The notes under the pieces are model-generated. The model was not told the origin of the DNA and did not search any database. It saw nothing but the letters and a program-made list of their open reading frames with translations. A stretch of DNA of 64,000 nucleotides from Ectobius pallidus (taxonomy: Eukaryota > Arthropoda > Insecta > Blattodea > Ectobiidae), in contig CAXKWD010000008.1 in NCBI GenBank assembly GCA_964059195.1, forward strand, positions 47,968,502 through 48,032,501, in the 5' to 3' direction. This document shows positions 32,956-44,389 of this stretch, piece by piece (within the stretch, counting starts at the first letter, position 1; each line of letters opens with the position of its first letter). Both the position numbers and the translations under genes were made by a program.

Positions 32956-33029
32956 AATATTGGAAGTAACAGATGTAACGGAACGAGGCGAAAGTCACGG
33001 ATAAAACACTTGTAACAGAAATATTAGAA

Positions 33030-33315
33030 TTAACTGTAACAGGTCAGAGTAACTGGAGCAGGTGGAAATAACAGTAACGGGTCCAAATAACTGGAGCAGG
33101 TGGAAATAACAGTAACGGGTCCAAATAACTGGAGCAGGCGAGAGTATCAGTAACAGGTCAGAGTAACTGGAGCAGGTGGAAATAACAGTAACGGGTCCAA
33201 ATAACTGGAGCAGGCGAGAGTATCAGTAACAGGTCAGATTAACTGGAGCAGGTGGAAATAACAGTAACGGGTCCGTGTAACTGGAGCAGGTGAAAATAAT
33301 GTAACGGGTGTAACT
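33030..33315. repeat. 38 bp minisatellite (about seven units)
   Basis: The unit is roughly AACTGGAGCAGGTGGAAATA ACAGTAACGGGTCCAAAT. Two variants alternate (GGTCCAAA and GGTCAGAG; GGTGGAAATAAC and GGCGAGAGTATC), which suggests a higher-order pattern. It contains the same AGTAAC/GTAACGG words as the element's subterminal regions, so it may have arisen from them. Confidence 0.88.
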
Positions 33316-33529
33316 CTCGACACGTTACTTTGTTCCAGACCAGTTACATTCGCTCGACACCGACAAATTTCTCAACGCAACTAATAATAACAATAATAAT
33401 AAGTAAATAAATAAAATAAAAATAAAAATAAAAATAAAAGTATTAAAAAAAAACCTGAGAAAAAGGAGAGCTGCTGAGAAATTTGGAGAAACTATACAGA
33501 ATTCTTATATATTTATATATATTTACACG

Positions 33530-34050
33530 CTAGCGGCCGTAATTTTGAAGATATTTGAACCAAATTTTATTATGTTATTTCTAGGCCCAATAGTTAATGA
33601 GCAAAATTAGCCCAAGGGGGGGTCGTGGGAGGGGGTTAAATTTTGAAAAAATTATATCTCGGCCCCTATGAAGTATAGAGAGAAACTTTGTTGGAATAAA
33701 TTAGAGTACTCCCTATGGAGTTCACAGTGACAGTAACGATTCGGGGGTTTTAGGGGTACGAGTAGGGGTGGGGGATGGAAATTCGAAATTTTTGAAACCA
33801 CGTCTTGTGGGGTATCGTTGAAAAGCTCTTGATGAGTACTCTACAAATCAATACCTAGTTTCTCGATAGCTCTCATATAAGGCAAGATTTGAATGTTTTA
33901 AACAAGTGCTCTTTCCTCTTTTTTGCAGTTATTATTGCGGGTTTATCATGCCAAGGCTAAAGAAGAAGAGAACTGCGCAGTGACAATAAATTAAACCAAA
34001 AGTACTTCGAAATCTACCTCAGCCTGTAGGCCTGCCTAAAGGGATTTTAT
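33530..34050. repeat. Dispersed block shared (inverted) with 53925-54370
   Basis: Matching phrases include AAATTTTATTATGTTATTTC, TCTCGGCCCCTATGAAGTAT, ACTCCCTATGGAGTTCACAG, AGCTCTTGATGAGTACTCTA and CAGCCTGTAGGCCTGCCTAA. It occurs inside two unrelated TIR elements, so it is probably an older repeat captured by, or inserted into, both. Confidence 0.8.
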
Positions 34051-34569
34051 TTCACTTCACACAAATGCAATTAATAGGAAATGATCAATCTCTGCCATTT
34101 CATGCAGATGTCTAAACTTAAATAGATGAATTTTCGCTTCTCATTGCAATGATTGCTCGATGGCGTAGTGGGTAAGATGAAGGTTGAATAGTAGGAAAGG
34201 GTAAAGAAGTGGTGAAGGGGGGGAGTCAGAATTTCCAATACTGCTAGTTGTTCCACCATTCACATCTAGATGTCTGGAGTGGGAAGAGCTAAAGGGACGA
34301 CCTGATTTTCCCTCGTTTTTTAATAAAAAAAATCCCGGGGGAGGACCCCCATTTTTTGGATTTCCAAATAATAGCAAACTTTCGTCTGTGTCGGTCCCTC
34401 CTTTCAGTATTTTCTGGTTCCGCCTTTGGTTGAGACGAAAATAAGCTATCCTAGGAGGAGCTTTGGTAACCGTTACTTTTGATTTTTTGTAACAGGTCGT
34501 TACCGTTACATACATGTAACAGTTACAAAGTAACAGTTACAAGAAATATTCCCCATCTCTATGAGCTAC

Positions 34570-35051
34570 CTGTTGTTAACCCAGTGTTGGTCGAGTTCAT
34601 TAGGATCTTGCTATTGGTTAACATGTGAGCACAGCACCGCAAAGTGCCAATCATTGTAATACTATCTATTTATTGTTCAACAATTAACTTTTACAAGTTT
34701 TTGTAATTTACAGTTTTGGAAAACATATTTGTCTCAATATCTTTTATTAAATAATATCAGAGCATATATTTTCACATAAAAGAACATTACATTGCACCAT
34801 TGCATTACATTGCATTACACTATATTATAGAATTGTGTTTTGAGCTCCTTGTTTACTCCCGACAGAAGAATAAAATCATTCCCCTTCCTGGTATGTGTGG
34901 TGGTGAGTAAGCATTACACAAGGACTTATCGTCTCAGCCTAAATTTTATGGAGATATTTGAGCAGCTTCAGTATCTGATTCAGCTGAGACCTCAGAGGCT
35001 GTGTCTTCTTCACTGAGTTTAGAAGTCTAGATTTCCAGTTTTCTCCCTGTG
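34570..35051. other. ATR intron, no feature
   Basis: AT-rich with short ACATTGCATTAC repeats at 34788-34822. Nothing recognised. Confidence 0.5.
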
Positions 35052-35300
35052 GCTTGACATAATATTTCGTAAAAATGATTAACCACTTTAATCACTCGAA
35101 GAGCTTCATGTAATGTCAGAATATTCACTTCAATTTTCACTTCTTTTTGTTGAAACAATTTAATATGCTAATAATCCTTTGTCTACGATATTACATTCTA
35201 ATTTCCATAGCCACTTAATTTTTATTCCTTTTTTCCCCCAAAAACACCAACAATTTTCTTTGTTTTTCCTTGGTTATTAATTTGACCAGAAAATTAAAAT
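35052..35300. repeat. Dispersed repeat, copy B (direct partner at 29998-30240)
   Basis: See the partner copy. The order of shared words is the same and the orientation is direct, with small indels and a TTTTTTCCCCC tract in place of the C10 run. Confidence 0.75.
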
Positions 35301-36175
35301 GGGATAAGGGATTCATCTTCAACGTTCTGGAGCCATTTCAGTGTTTGCTGTTCTTGATGTTCCATGTTTGAAACAAACCTTTCTAACATAATAGTGTCTC
35401 AGAACTGTGGAAGATCAATTGGAATGAATCAACAATGTGGCAGGAACAACAATACAATGTTAACTCAGTATTCCAGGAAAAAATGACATGATAATGAGAC
35501 ACTGTTGTAACGTGAACAGTCAACATGTGAGCCACATGCTCACTTCATTGACATCGACCATGTCATTTTCTATCTGTAGGAGAATTAAGTGTTCAAACAC
35601 TCCAGATCTTAAAACAACTTATTTTATGATTAAGCCATGAAAGATATACAGTATCTCATTCCATATGTCTTAGTGGTAAACAATATATCACACTTTGAAA
35701 TCAGAAGTGAGCGCAGCACTCACATGTCAACCTATGGCGAGCAGGTTATTGACATTTTAAGTTCTTTACATGGCAATAGGTTTTGGTCAATGTATGCAAT
35801 AGAATTACTTTATTCTGTTGAAAAAGAATTTGCACCATTGCCAAATTTCATATTGATGTGTTTCTTGCATTTAGAATTAAGACTAGAGCAATGTTATACC
35901 CAAGGTAGATATGTTGTATTAAACAGATAAGAAAAACATGTCTTACGAGGAATTAATTGATATCATTGAATGTTTGACATTACGGATAAGATGGAGAGAG
36001 CAGATGTGAGACCAGAAGGGGTGTAGGAAGAAGAAGAAGAAAACATGTAGAACAAATTGAAGTTGCTATAAAGAAGTTACTGTATACATAAATCTAGTGG
36101 TTTCTCTGAGGCTGCCTCTTGCTAAAAATGTTCAATTTTAAAATCAAAATGCAATAAATTCACTATCCATAATTA
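35301..36175. other. ATR intron, no gene recognised
   Basis: A 97-codon plus-strand frame at 35637-35930 has no recognisable motif. Short AAGAAG run near 36030. Nothing else. Confidence 0.4.
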
Positions 36176-36764
36176 CAAGGGTCATCCTGAAAGTAAGTTC
36201 TAATTGCTGATAAAGAGAATAAAAACATCAATAAGTAAGAAATATTTATTGCAATATTTACAGAGATTCACTGGCTACTTCTCTACATAGTTGCCAAAGT
36301 TATTGAGACATTTATCTTAGCAGTGTACAAACAATTGTATGCCTGTGCGATAGGACTCTGTCGCCAAGGTCTGAAGCCATGAAATCACTGCCGTCTGTAC
36401 CTCAGTTCCAGAAATTGCTTCGAGATGGAAGAGATGGAAGAGATGGAAGTCATTTAGCACGAGGTCGGTGATATAGGGTGCATGGTCGAAGATCTCCCCT
36501 CCAAACTGAAGCAACTGATTCCGTGTGGTGTTGGCTGTATGGGCCATGCATTGTTGTGCAAAAGTGTAATGCAGTTGGCGGGAGACAATATCAGTGCAAC
36601 CATTCTCACCTTGTGCTGTTCAAAAACTACTGGCATTATAATACTGAAACTGCACTGTAGCATTCCCACATACCCCCCTCTCTACTGCTAGGCATGCGCA
36701 ATTGCATCCAACTAGACATGCCATCTCTAGATGCGATCAGAACTTACTGTCTGGATGACCCTCG
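36176..36764 (-). mobile_element. mariner deletion derivative
   Basis: Terminal repeats CAAGGGTCATCCTGAAAGTA and CGAGGGTCATCCAGACAGTA (complement of the right end), flanked by TA on both sides (36174-36175, 36765-36766). At 589 bp it is under half the usual 1.3 kb mariner length. The minus strand retains the C-terminal third of the transposase: TRNQLLQFGGEIFDHAPYIT, LNDFHLFHLFHLEAISGTEV, then a divergent tail ending CLNNFGNYVEK. The catalytic P(Y)SPDLAPSDFHLF box is altered to PYITDLVLNDFHLF, so the third acidic residue appears kept but the box is damaged. It lies 60 bp from an ATR exon donor. Confidence 0.85.
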
Positions 36765-36823
36765 TATATTCCATGTGAATATGACAATTCACTACTCAAT
36801 GGTATTAAACAATTTAAACTTAC

Positions 36824-37351
36824 GTTCCAAGTGTTCTTGCTGCTACCAAACATGTTTTCTGTAAACTGCGCAATCTACGTCTTGCAGCATCATGGGAAAT
36901 ATTAAATAACATAGAAGTACACTTTCCATACAACTCTCTGTTTTGATCTATTATTTGCTTATCTTTCTTGTCTGGTTTCATATACTGTTCATTTTCAAGT
37001 TTTGAGGCCTGGTGACGTTTCTCCTCAAGCCATTGATAATTATAAATTAATATATCGAGACAAGAGGTAAATTTTACTCTTACATCCTCTGAAGGATGAT
37101 CAATAAATCTGAACCAAACATCATGATTCTGAAGATCATAAAATGTGGGTAAATGTTTACAAAAATGAGGTAGAGCCTCAACCATTTTCATGTCAACAAA
37201 ATGTTCATCTACTGTCAAGAGATCAAAAAATCTTTCCAGATAAGATGTACATCCATCCATTCTATTTACTCCAGCTATCTGATATGCTCTTCCAATTGGT
37301 GAACATTCTACACAATTTATGGAATACACCACTTCATCTTCAAGAATATCC
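36824..37351 (-). CDS. ATR: ATR kinase, large HEAT-repeat exon
   Basis: A 528 bp exon (175 codons plus split codons at both ends). The acceptor is ATGTTTCAG/GGA and the donor GGAAC/GTAAGT. It starts by completing an Arg codon (AG/G) with the exon at 59295-59592. The peptide begins DILEDEVVYSINCVECSPIG and includes SYLERFFDLLTVDEHFVDMK, MVEALPHFCKHLPTFY, WFRFIDHPSEDVRVKFTSCL and ARRRLRSLQKTCLVAARTLG. This is a run of amphipathic helices of HEAT type (note HPSEDVRVKF, a typical second-helix start), with a lysine-rich loop between. There is no stop in 528 bp. Identity as ATR rests on phase, strand and order with the recognisable UME exons. Confidence 0.82.
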
Positions 37352-38381
37352 CTGAAACATAAAACCACAATGTTAAAAGATGGTAAATATATACAGGAAT
37401 TAATCACTACAAGTACTGCATGCTGTGCCAGGATTGTGGCACATTTATTTTCAGGTGATGCATTTATTGATAGTCTAGGCAATGTGTTAGACAGTCAGTC
37501 ACCAACCACACTTTTCCCATGCTTGTATAGTTAGGTGCACTTTTGCTAGTCATATTAATAATTAGTCAAATCCCCTTCTCATTTGTAATTGAATCCTTCC
37601 CTTATGTTCGTACTTACTTATCTATGTATTGTTTTTGTCTGTTTTTAACTCAAAACTCTCTCTCATGTGCAGCTTAACTTTCATTAGCTTTTGAAGTGAA
37701 CAGGGTAATTTGTGATTGGTTGAGACTGTTATGTAATTCCAGAGTTCTCACTGCAAAAGTTTGGCTATAAATATCTGAAATGGCGGCTAAATTGCCCTTC
37801 TCTGCACACCAGCAAGATGGATATGACTTAAAATACTTTTTTTATTTTATTTGTGCATTTCAATGGTTATATAGCAAGCTAGTGTACAAAGGAAACACAG
37901 GCTATGTAGTGGTTAGTTATTTTATTGCAGGCTTGGGAAATGTAGCACAACTAGTGTGGTATACTATGAGAGAGTTAATTTTCATATTACATATGTATCT
38001 GAGAGCTTGGCAGCTTATTCATGCTTGGGATTTTGCATCATAAGATGAAGTTTTTTTTATTTTCATCTCAAATATTTTCATGGGTAGAGAAGTGCCAAAC
38101 TAAAATAAATTAGTAACTAATATAATATGTAGCTTCTTTTCCATAATTTAAATCAAGTTGGAATTAATAATTATGCATAGTTTTGCATGCGATTAAAAGG
38201 TATCTTCTTATTGCAAGATCACAGACAAATGAAGTCTGATTAATATTAAAAGTAATCAGTTTGTGATGTTACAATTAACTTAAACAGATCAGATAGTATT
38301 TTCATTCTTGTCAATTAATATATTTTCCAGCTTCTGACTTATTCATGACATATAAAATTTGTAATTTTTATATTATGAATA
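37352..38381. other. ATR intron, no gene recognised
   Basis: AT-rich. An 87-codon plus-strand frame at 37780-38043 lacks motifs and is antisense to ATR. No inverted ends were found. Confidence 0.4.
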
Positions 38382-38389
38382 GTAATTAC

Positions 38390-39831
38390 CAGGGCCCGGA
38401 TTCTGATGACTTGTCATCTTTTTACTGATGCTGCATAGACATTGCCAACTTGTGGATAAATCCTAATCATGGCTTCTAGATTATAGAAATGCATTTTTAT
38501 TAGGTCATTTTATGCAATTTTATATTTTTAGGGCATTTATTTCAGTTTTAGGTCATTATTTTGTCATTTTCATGCCATTTGATTCCTTATTTAGTCATTT
38601 TCATGTATTTATATTGAGTGCATTAACTTTTATTCATCGCTGGTGGTGCTGTCTTTGAAGTGTTGACATGTCTCAGTCTGAAGTGAGAATAAAAGAAACG
38701 CAGAAAATTTTGGATTATATTACTATTGTTATTAAATTGACTTGGCACCAGAGTCTGCCACCTGCTTGGATTTGAGAGTGCAAACTACTGTTTACCCTCA
38801 ATAAACAACAATATAATCCGGCAGACCACAAAAGGAAATGCCGAATTTTGACTCACCAGTGCCTCAGTGCCAGTATAAATTTCCGTGAGAAAAGAACATT
38901 CACAACATTACAGTTATTTACATTTTTACAATTATGTACAAACTAATCTATAATTTTGTATGTACAATAATAATTTTTTATAAATAAAATATCAGTTTTT
39001 AGGTCATTTTCTATAATTTTTAAGTCATTTTCTTTAAAATTTAGGGTGATTTTATAGGTCATTTTTCAAACAATTTTAGGTCATCAGAATCCGAGCCCTG
39101 CTGATGACCTAAAATTGTTTGAAAAATGATCTATAAAATGACCCTGAATTTGAAAGAAAATGACTTAATAATGATAAAAAATGACCTAAAATTGATATTT
39201 TATTTATAAAAAATTATTATTGTACACACAAAGTTATATACTAGTTTGTACATAATTGTAAAAACTGTAAATAACTGTAATGTTGTGAATGTTCTTTTCT
39301 CACGGAAATTTATACTGGCACTGAGGCACTGGCTAGTCAAACTTCGGCATTTCCTTTTGTGGTCTGCCAGATTATATTGCTGTTTATTGAGGGTAAACAG
39401 TAGTTTGCACTCTCAAATCCAAGCAGGTGGTAGACTCTGGTGCCAAGTCAATCTAATAACAATAGTAATATTAATACAAAATTTTGGAGTTTCTTTGATT
39501 CTCATTTCTGACTGACACATGACAATACTTAATGCCAAATTTTTCCTTCTTGCATTAAACAAACAACACTTCAAAGACAGCACCGCTAACGACGAAAAAA
39601 GTTAATACACTCAATGTAAATACATGAAAATGACTAAATAAGGAAGCAAATGACATGAAAATGACAAAATAATGACCTAAAATTGAAATAAATGCCCTAA
39701 ACATGACAAAAAAAGACCTAATAAAAATGTATTTCTATAATCTAGAGGTCATGATTAGGATTTATCCACAAGTTGGCAATGTCTATGCAGCATCAATAAA
39801 AAGATGACATCTCATTAGAATCCGGGCCCTG
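38390..39831. mobile_element. hAT-type foldback: two head-to-head MITE copies
   Basis: Ends CAGGGCCCGGATTCTGATGA and the complement of CAGGGCCCGGATTCTAATGA, flanked by the 8 bp duplication GTAATTAC (38382-38389, 39832-39839), itself a palindrome. The halves 38390-39100 and 39104-39831 are inverted copies of one another over about 710 bp with few differences. At the centre (about 39083-39103) a third, degenerate terminal repeat (TCAGAATCCGAGCCCTG) remains, so the left half is a complete MITE with both its own ends. No coding sequence; the whole can form a 0.7 kb hairpin. Confidence 0.9.
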
Positions 39832-40004
39832 GTAATTACTATGCTATCCAAGCAAAGAGAAAGATTTGTTATATTGTAACAGTTGCATACCCCTGTGAGG
39901 GATGTACAGCCCTGAGAGAGCAAAGTCCACTGCTATATCTGGTTTATTGCTGAGAATGAAATGTTTTCCCTGTTTGTGTGTGGCTGACAATGCAAACTTG
40001 CGTT

Positions 40005-40605
40005 ATTTTCAACAAGAAATCTGTTAATAAAGAACCATATGTAGCAGGTGAATTTTTTTATAATAAACTACCCAGCGACCTTAAAGAAATTAGCACTAAT
40101 AAGGGATTCAAATTACAACTAAAAAAATATCTAATTCATAAATGTATTTATAACTTAAATGATTTCTAAAAAAACTGTTTCATTGGTACACTGCAAATCC
40201 ACAAGTTATCTATAGTTATTTCTAAAACTAAACTCCGTGGCGCTACATCCCTGGAGGGACTTGGCCTACCACCCGACCGCTGCGTCATCTCCCGTAGGCA
40301 GATGGCAGGATTGGGGGGCATGTGGTCAGCATGCCGACACCCACGGCCGTTAATGGTGGTTTTCTTGACCGGAGCCGCTACTTCTCTATCAAGTAGCTCC
40401 TCAATTTGGAATCACGAGGCTGAGTGCACCCCTACCAGACCTCCCTACCTCAGAAAAATCCGAGGAGGTACCGGGAATCGAACCCGGGCCGACGGATCTG
40501 TAGTCAGCGATGCTAACCACAAGACCACGCCGGCGGACATAGTTATTTCTAATACCTTGTAATTAAGGTCGAAAGACAATAAAGATTATGATTATGATTA
40601 TGTTT
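40005..40605 (+). mobile_element. LINE 3' fragment split by a SINE
   Basis: The plus strand encodes VNKEPYVAGEFFYNKLPSDL KEISTNKGFKLQLKKYLIHK CIYNLNDF and a stop at 40169. This is the C-terminus of the same LINE family as the 714-codon ORF (which ends YTTGIGLYNKLPGDIK...LYNLKEF). After a short 3' UTR interrupted by the SINE, it ends with CAATAAAGATTATGATTATG at about 40580-40601. Only the last 55 codons survive, a typical dead-on-arrival 5' truncation. Confidence 0.75.
40226..40538 (-). mobile_element. tRNA-derived SINE, copy 2
   Basis: Minus-strand copy of the SINE at 17372-17688, with the B box visible as GGAATCGAACC (plus strand, about 40473-40483) and the A box near 40515-40530. A 14 bp target duplication, ATAGTTATTTCTAA, flanks it at 40212-40225 and 40539-40552. 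It sits in the 3' UTR of a LINE fragment, so it is younger than that fragment. Near-identity to copy 1 suggests recent activity. Confidence 0.88.
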
Positions 40606-41294
40606 GATAAGTAAAGAGAAGTCATCAGAGGTAATTGAGAGTTGGAAGTAGATGGTGAGAGGATGGCTGTTGATGTGGATATTGGTTTTATGCATATCCG
40701 AGGGTAGAGGGAGGTACGAGACTAGCAGGCAGTGGCGTAGGAAGGGGGGTGCGGGCCGCCCCGGGTGCCATCACTCGGGGGTGACAAAATAAAAATGTGT
40801 CTTTGTAAGTAAAAAATCGCTCAAGGGAATTTAAATAGAATAATAATATTATTTAAAACAATTAAATAAGCTTAACTTTCTACAAGTCAACATGCGTATT
40901 GAAACTTCTTTTAGTTTTAAATTCAGTCAAGAAAGGTAATAAAACGCGGCTGAACTGGCCGCTGTGTTGATACGAACAATAATATTATGGTTAGGGTGTT
41001 TATTTCTGCCGATGCTTGTCTCTGCAGTTTTATTAATTTAAATGAGACTTCAACAATCGGTGATATTTTATATCACTCAAGCTGCAACCAATTCTATCCG
41101 CTGCGGCAGTCATGACTTTGACGAAAATAAACTTCGAATGTGAGTTGACTCCGAAGTCTCCTTCAATCTAGATTTTGAACTGGGATGTGCGCATATTTAA
41201 GAATAAATTATTAATAATACAGTTCCGTAAAATAATTACATTACTTGTTTATGAAATTTATTAGGATCAACCTATAAAAAATTATGTATAAATT

Positions 41295-42107
41295 TAGGCT
41301 TGCCAGACGTCCCGGTTTCAGACAAAATCCCGGTGTCCGGGCCGGTTTACTTCACGTCCCGGTAAAAATTAAATTTGATTTTCTAGATGACCAAAAAAGT
41401 CTAAAAATAATTAACTATGAAGGATTATTTAGGATAATTACTTTTTCATTTATTTCTGTACTGTATGAAAAGTGAAAACATTGGAAGCAAGAAAAGACTA
41501 CCAGAAATGTGATTATTTCATTGAAGAAAAATGGCTCAGGCTGTTTGGTCACTTCAAGGAGAATCACATAGCAGCCCCCAATCTGATCAAGATTGTTGAG
41601 TATGCCTTCTGCGTACCTGCGACATCAGCACCAGTTGAGAGAGTATTTTCTTTGATGAACAACGCATGGACTGATGATAGGGGTTTGATGAAGGAATCTA
41701 CGGTTAAAGACTTGATGACATGTAAAATTAATATCGGATTAGCTTGTGAAGATTTTTACAAGATTAAAACAAATAAAAAAAACTTTCTAAAAAAAGTCCT
41801 AGCCAATGAAATGTACATGTAAATATTGTTCAAATTTTTATTCCTCATTCAAAGTCTTTCTTCTTATTTAAGTAAATCTTAAATATTAACATGTTAGAAA
41901 TAAAATGTTTAAATTTATATGCTTATGCTATTTATTATTACACCTGGTTTAGGTTCCTAATCAGTAACTATTTATTCATAGCATTGAGAATAAACTACCC
42001 TCTAAAACATTCTAAAAACCCGCCAAGGGTGTGTACCCTTGAATATCCGCGATGCTGGGGGGCATTCCGGTGTCCCGGTTGAACATTTCAGAAATCTGGC
42101 AAGCCTA
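41295..42107 (+). mobile_element. hAT element nested in the hAT, with transposase C-terminus
   Basis: The left end is TAGGCTTGCCAGACGTCCCG and the right end the complement of TAGGCTTGCCAGATTTCTGA. Flanks are TGTATAAA (41285-41292) and TGTATAAT (42108-42115), a probable 8 bp duplication with one change and two extra bases. It carries only the C-terminal part of a hAT transposase, so it is an internal-deletion derivative. Confidence 0.78.
41472..41822 (+). pseudogene. hAT transposase C-terminal dimerisation domain
   Basis: 116 open codons ending naturally at a stop. The core IVEYAFCVPATSAPVERVFS and LMNNAWTDDRGLMKESTVKD LMTCKINI is the hATC dimerisation domain (A--VP-TSAP-ERVFS...R-----TV--L---K). 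The N-terminal zinc finger and the RNase-H catalytic region are absent. It might still make a short protein, but it lacks catalytic residues. Confidence 0.8.
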
Positions 42108-43053
42108 TGTATAATTCACATAATTTCCTCTGCCCAAATAAAAGTTAGCCTCCCCTTAAAAATAAGAGAAAGTTGTCGCCAATCTTGGTGTCATATCCCC
42201 AAAAGGTACCTAACCCAAATACAAAATTTTGTTTTCGTACGATTTTCCGTTGCAAGAGGCCGTATTGCAAAGAGCGCGTATTCAGAGCGGGTGGCTTATA
42301 ACTACCCTTCAGAGAATTATTTCGAAAAAGTGTTTCAAATAAAAGTTTTAGCTCTTAGTATAAGCAACCCCCGTGCAAAATTAAAAGAAAATCGTTAGAG
42401 CCGATTTCGAGAAAACTTTCTTTATGTAAAAATAAGGAAAACTTGTCTCCAATCTTCGGTTCACATCTTGAAAGGTATCTGACATCAATACAAAATTTTG
42501 TCTTTTTATCAAAATTCATTTTTTAAAAAAGTTCGATATTTCGCTTGGAAAACAAAATTTAAAAATATAAAAAAATCACTCAAAAAATAAACATTTTCAC
42601 AATTTCGGGAGTGTATTGTGGCCTAGATGTTTGCTTTATTAACGGTAACACCCTCAGTCTGTCGCTCAGGAAAACAATGTATACCTGTCTGTCTATAACC
42701 AAATACTATAGAGACAATACCGGACACTTACTGGTAGAGAAATGGGGGGCAGATTTTGCAGCACTCCTGGTGGCACAACCTAGAAACTTGGGGCAAAATT
42801 AATTTATTCAAAACATATATAAACTGTAATATGCTATTCTGAGCCATTAGGTAGATACACCTTATACATAACATGCAGAGTCTGGCTATTTCGGCTCTTC
42901 TATTAAAAACTGTTTAACATATATGTTTCTAGATACTGCAATTGTATTCAGTAGTAGCAGGTTGGGCCGCTAGATGGTGCTCAAAATATTGTCCCCCGAT
43001 ATATCGCAGTGTCCTGTATTGGTCTAGATTGTATTTGCTATAACGTACTTTAG

Positions 43054-43058
<5 letters not shown>

Positions 43059-43108
<50 letters not shown>
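43059..43108. repeat. AAT microsatellite
   Basis: About 16 perfect TAA/AAT units inside the hAT element. Confidence 0.92.
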
Positions 43109-43574
43109 GCATTTATTGTTGTTTAACAGTACAGTGTACAATGTACAGCATAATGTGTTTGATATGTATGTCTTTCCTTAATCCTAACAAAATTGACTGA
43201 ATTAGGTTAACTATGTCTTATATTCACCTTTGGTAGCACTGGTTACAACATGGCGATAACATGGTAACTCGAATCGCTTTATGGATGGTTGATTCATAGT
43301 ATACCATGATTTTGGAGCTTAGTTTTGTTCTTATATAACAATGTAATTATTACTAATTTTGCATAATCCGTTGAGTTTACGACTTAGGCCTACATCAGAT
43401 AAATTCGATGCAGCTGCATTTATCGACAAACTCTTAAACTCTCGTGGGATTACCTTTGACTATCCAAAAAATAACACTTGGAACTGTTCCAACTTTTAAT
43501 AACTTAAATGGGGGGGTGACAAGAAATTTTCCGCACCGGGTACCACATAAGCTTGCTACGCCACTGCTAGCAGG

Positions 43575-44240
43575 GTAGGAGTCCCAAAGATGAGGGATTA
43601 ATAGGGATCAATCTTGTGAACATATATGTATATATGTACCAAAAAACCAAAGCAACTTATCTATTTAACCTCCTGTCCACCTAGCCCAGAGGGGGAGTTC
43701 AAGAGTAGTATGCGGCGTCATGAGGGAAGAAACTACGGAGTCCATCCAGAACATATATGGCTGATGTGAGTATAGTGTAAGTTGGAGATGTAAATAAGAT
43801 GCATAAGGTCCACACATGTAACAACATCTTATAATATTTCAATTATTCTGTTGTCACTGATGAAGCTCCTTTGCCTTCAACTCACATATGTTATAAATGT
43901 TCTGGTCTAAACACATTCACCTTTCGTTCATTATAAATCCTGTTTGGCTGAAGATCCTCTTGTTTGCAGTACGTGTTGCTGATAGGCACAATTTTTTTTA
44001 AAGACAAACTATATCTTTCCCTCCATACTTGAATTAAATATGTAATGAGAAGAAAAAGCTTGATAATTAAAATTACAATTTTAACTGCTTAATTTCATCA
44101 TCCTTGAAGCCTTTTACTATTTGAAACTGCCATAGCTCAGAATACACTACATCCTACTCTGTCCTCAATACTACTGATGACAGGGCTTCTGTTCTGCCTC
44201 GGTGAGAACCCCTTTCTTGTAGGCACTGAGGTATACATAC
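43575..44240. other. ATR intron, no gene recognised
   Basis: Mixed-composition sequence with no supported frame. The right part may be 3' UTR of the retrotransposon fragment that follows on the minus strand. Confidence 0.4.
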
Positions 44241-44389
44241 AGTCTGCTTAGCTGATGCCTTCGAATTGTTCAGACTTCTTGATACGGTGATGCAATTGAT
44301 TCTGCCCACTTAAAGTGGGATCAAGATCTAATTCAGCCCGAGCCTGGCCCTTGTTCATATCTACTGAGTACATAAACCGGAAAGGTATA

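Larger units (their letters stand above)
30295..34561. mobile_element. Large non-autonomous hAT-type element with satellite interior
   Basis: The ends TAGAGATGGGAATCTGTTAC and the complement of TAGAGATGGGGAATATTTCT are inverted. A perfect 8 bp duplication, TGAGCTAC, lies at 30287-30294 and 34562-34569. Subterminal regions on both sides are packed with GTTAC/GTAAC words (30310-30390, 34470-34540). The 4,267 bp interior encodes no transposase. It holds a seven-copy tandem repeat, a nested MITE, a T-rich tract, a 38 bp minisatellite and a block shared with 53.9-54.4 kb. Confidence 0.88.
40730..43566. mobile_element. Non-autonomous hAT transposon containing a second hAT
   Basis: Ends CAGTGGCGTAGGAAGGGGGG and the complement of CAGTGGCGTAGCAAGCTTAT. 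Perfect 8 bp duplication CTAGCAGG at 40722-40729 and 43567-43574. 'CAGTGGCGTAGC' is a common hAT terminus. The 2.84 kb includes a nested hAT fragment (41295-42107) and an AAT microsatellite. No transposase of its own was seen. Confidence 0.9.

Noticed and set aside
30295..34561. LTR retrotransposon, from the direct repeats 29998-30240 and 35052-35300 that surround the element
   Set aside because: No gag or pol coding, no primer-binding site or polypurine tract, and the interior is better explained by a hAT-type element with 8 bp duplications.
37780..38043. 87-codon plus-strand frame
   Set aside because: No motif, no homologue recognised, and antisense within an ATR intron; compatible with chance.
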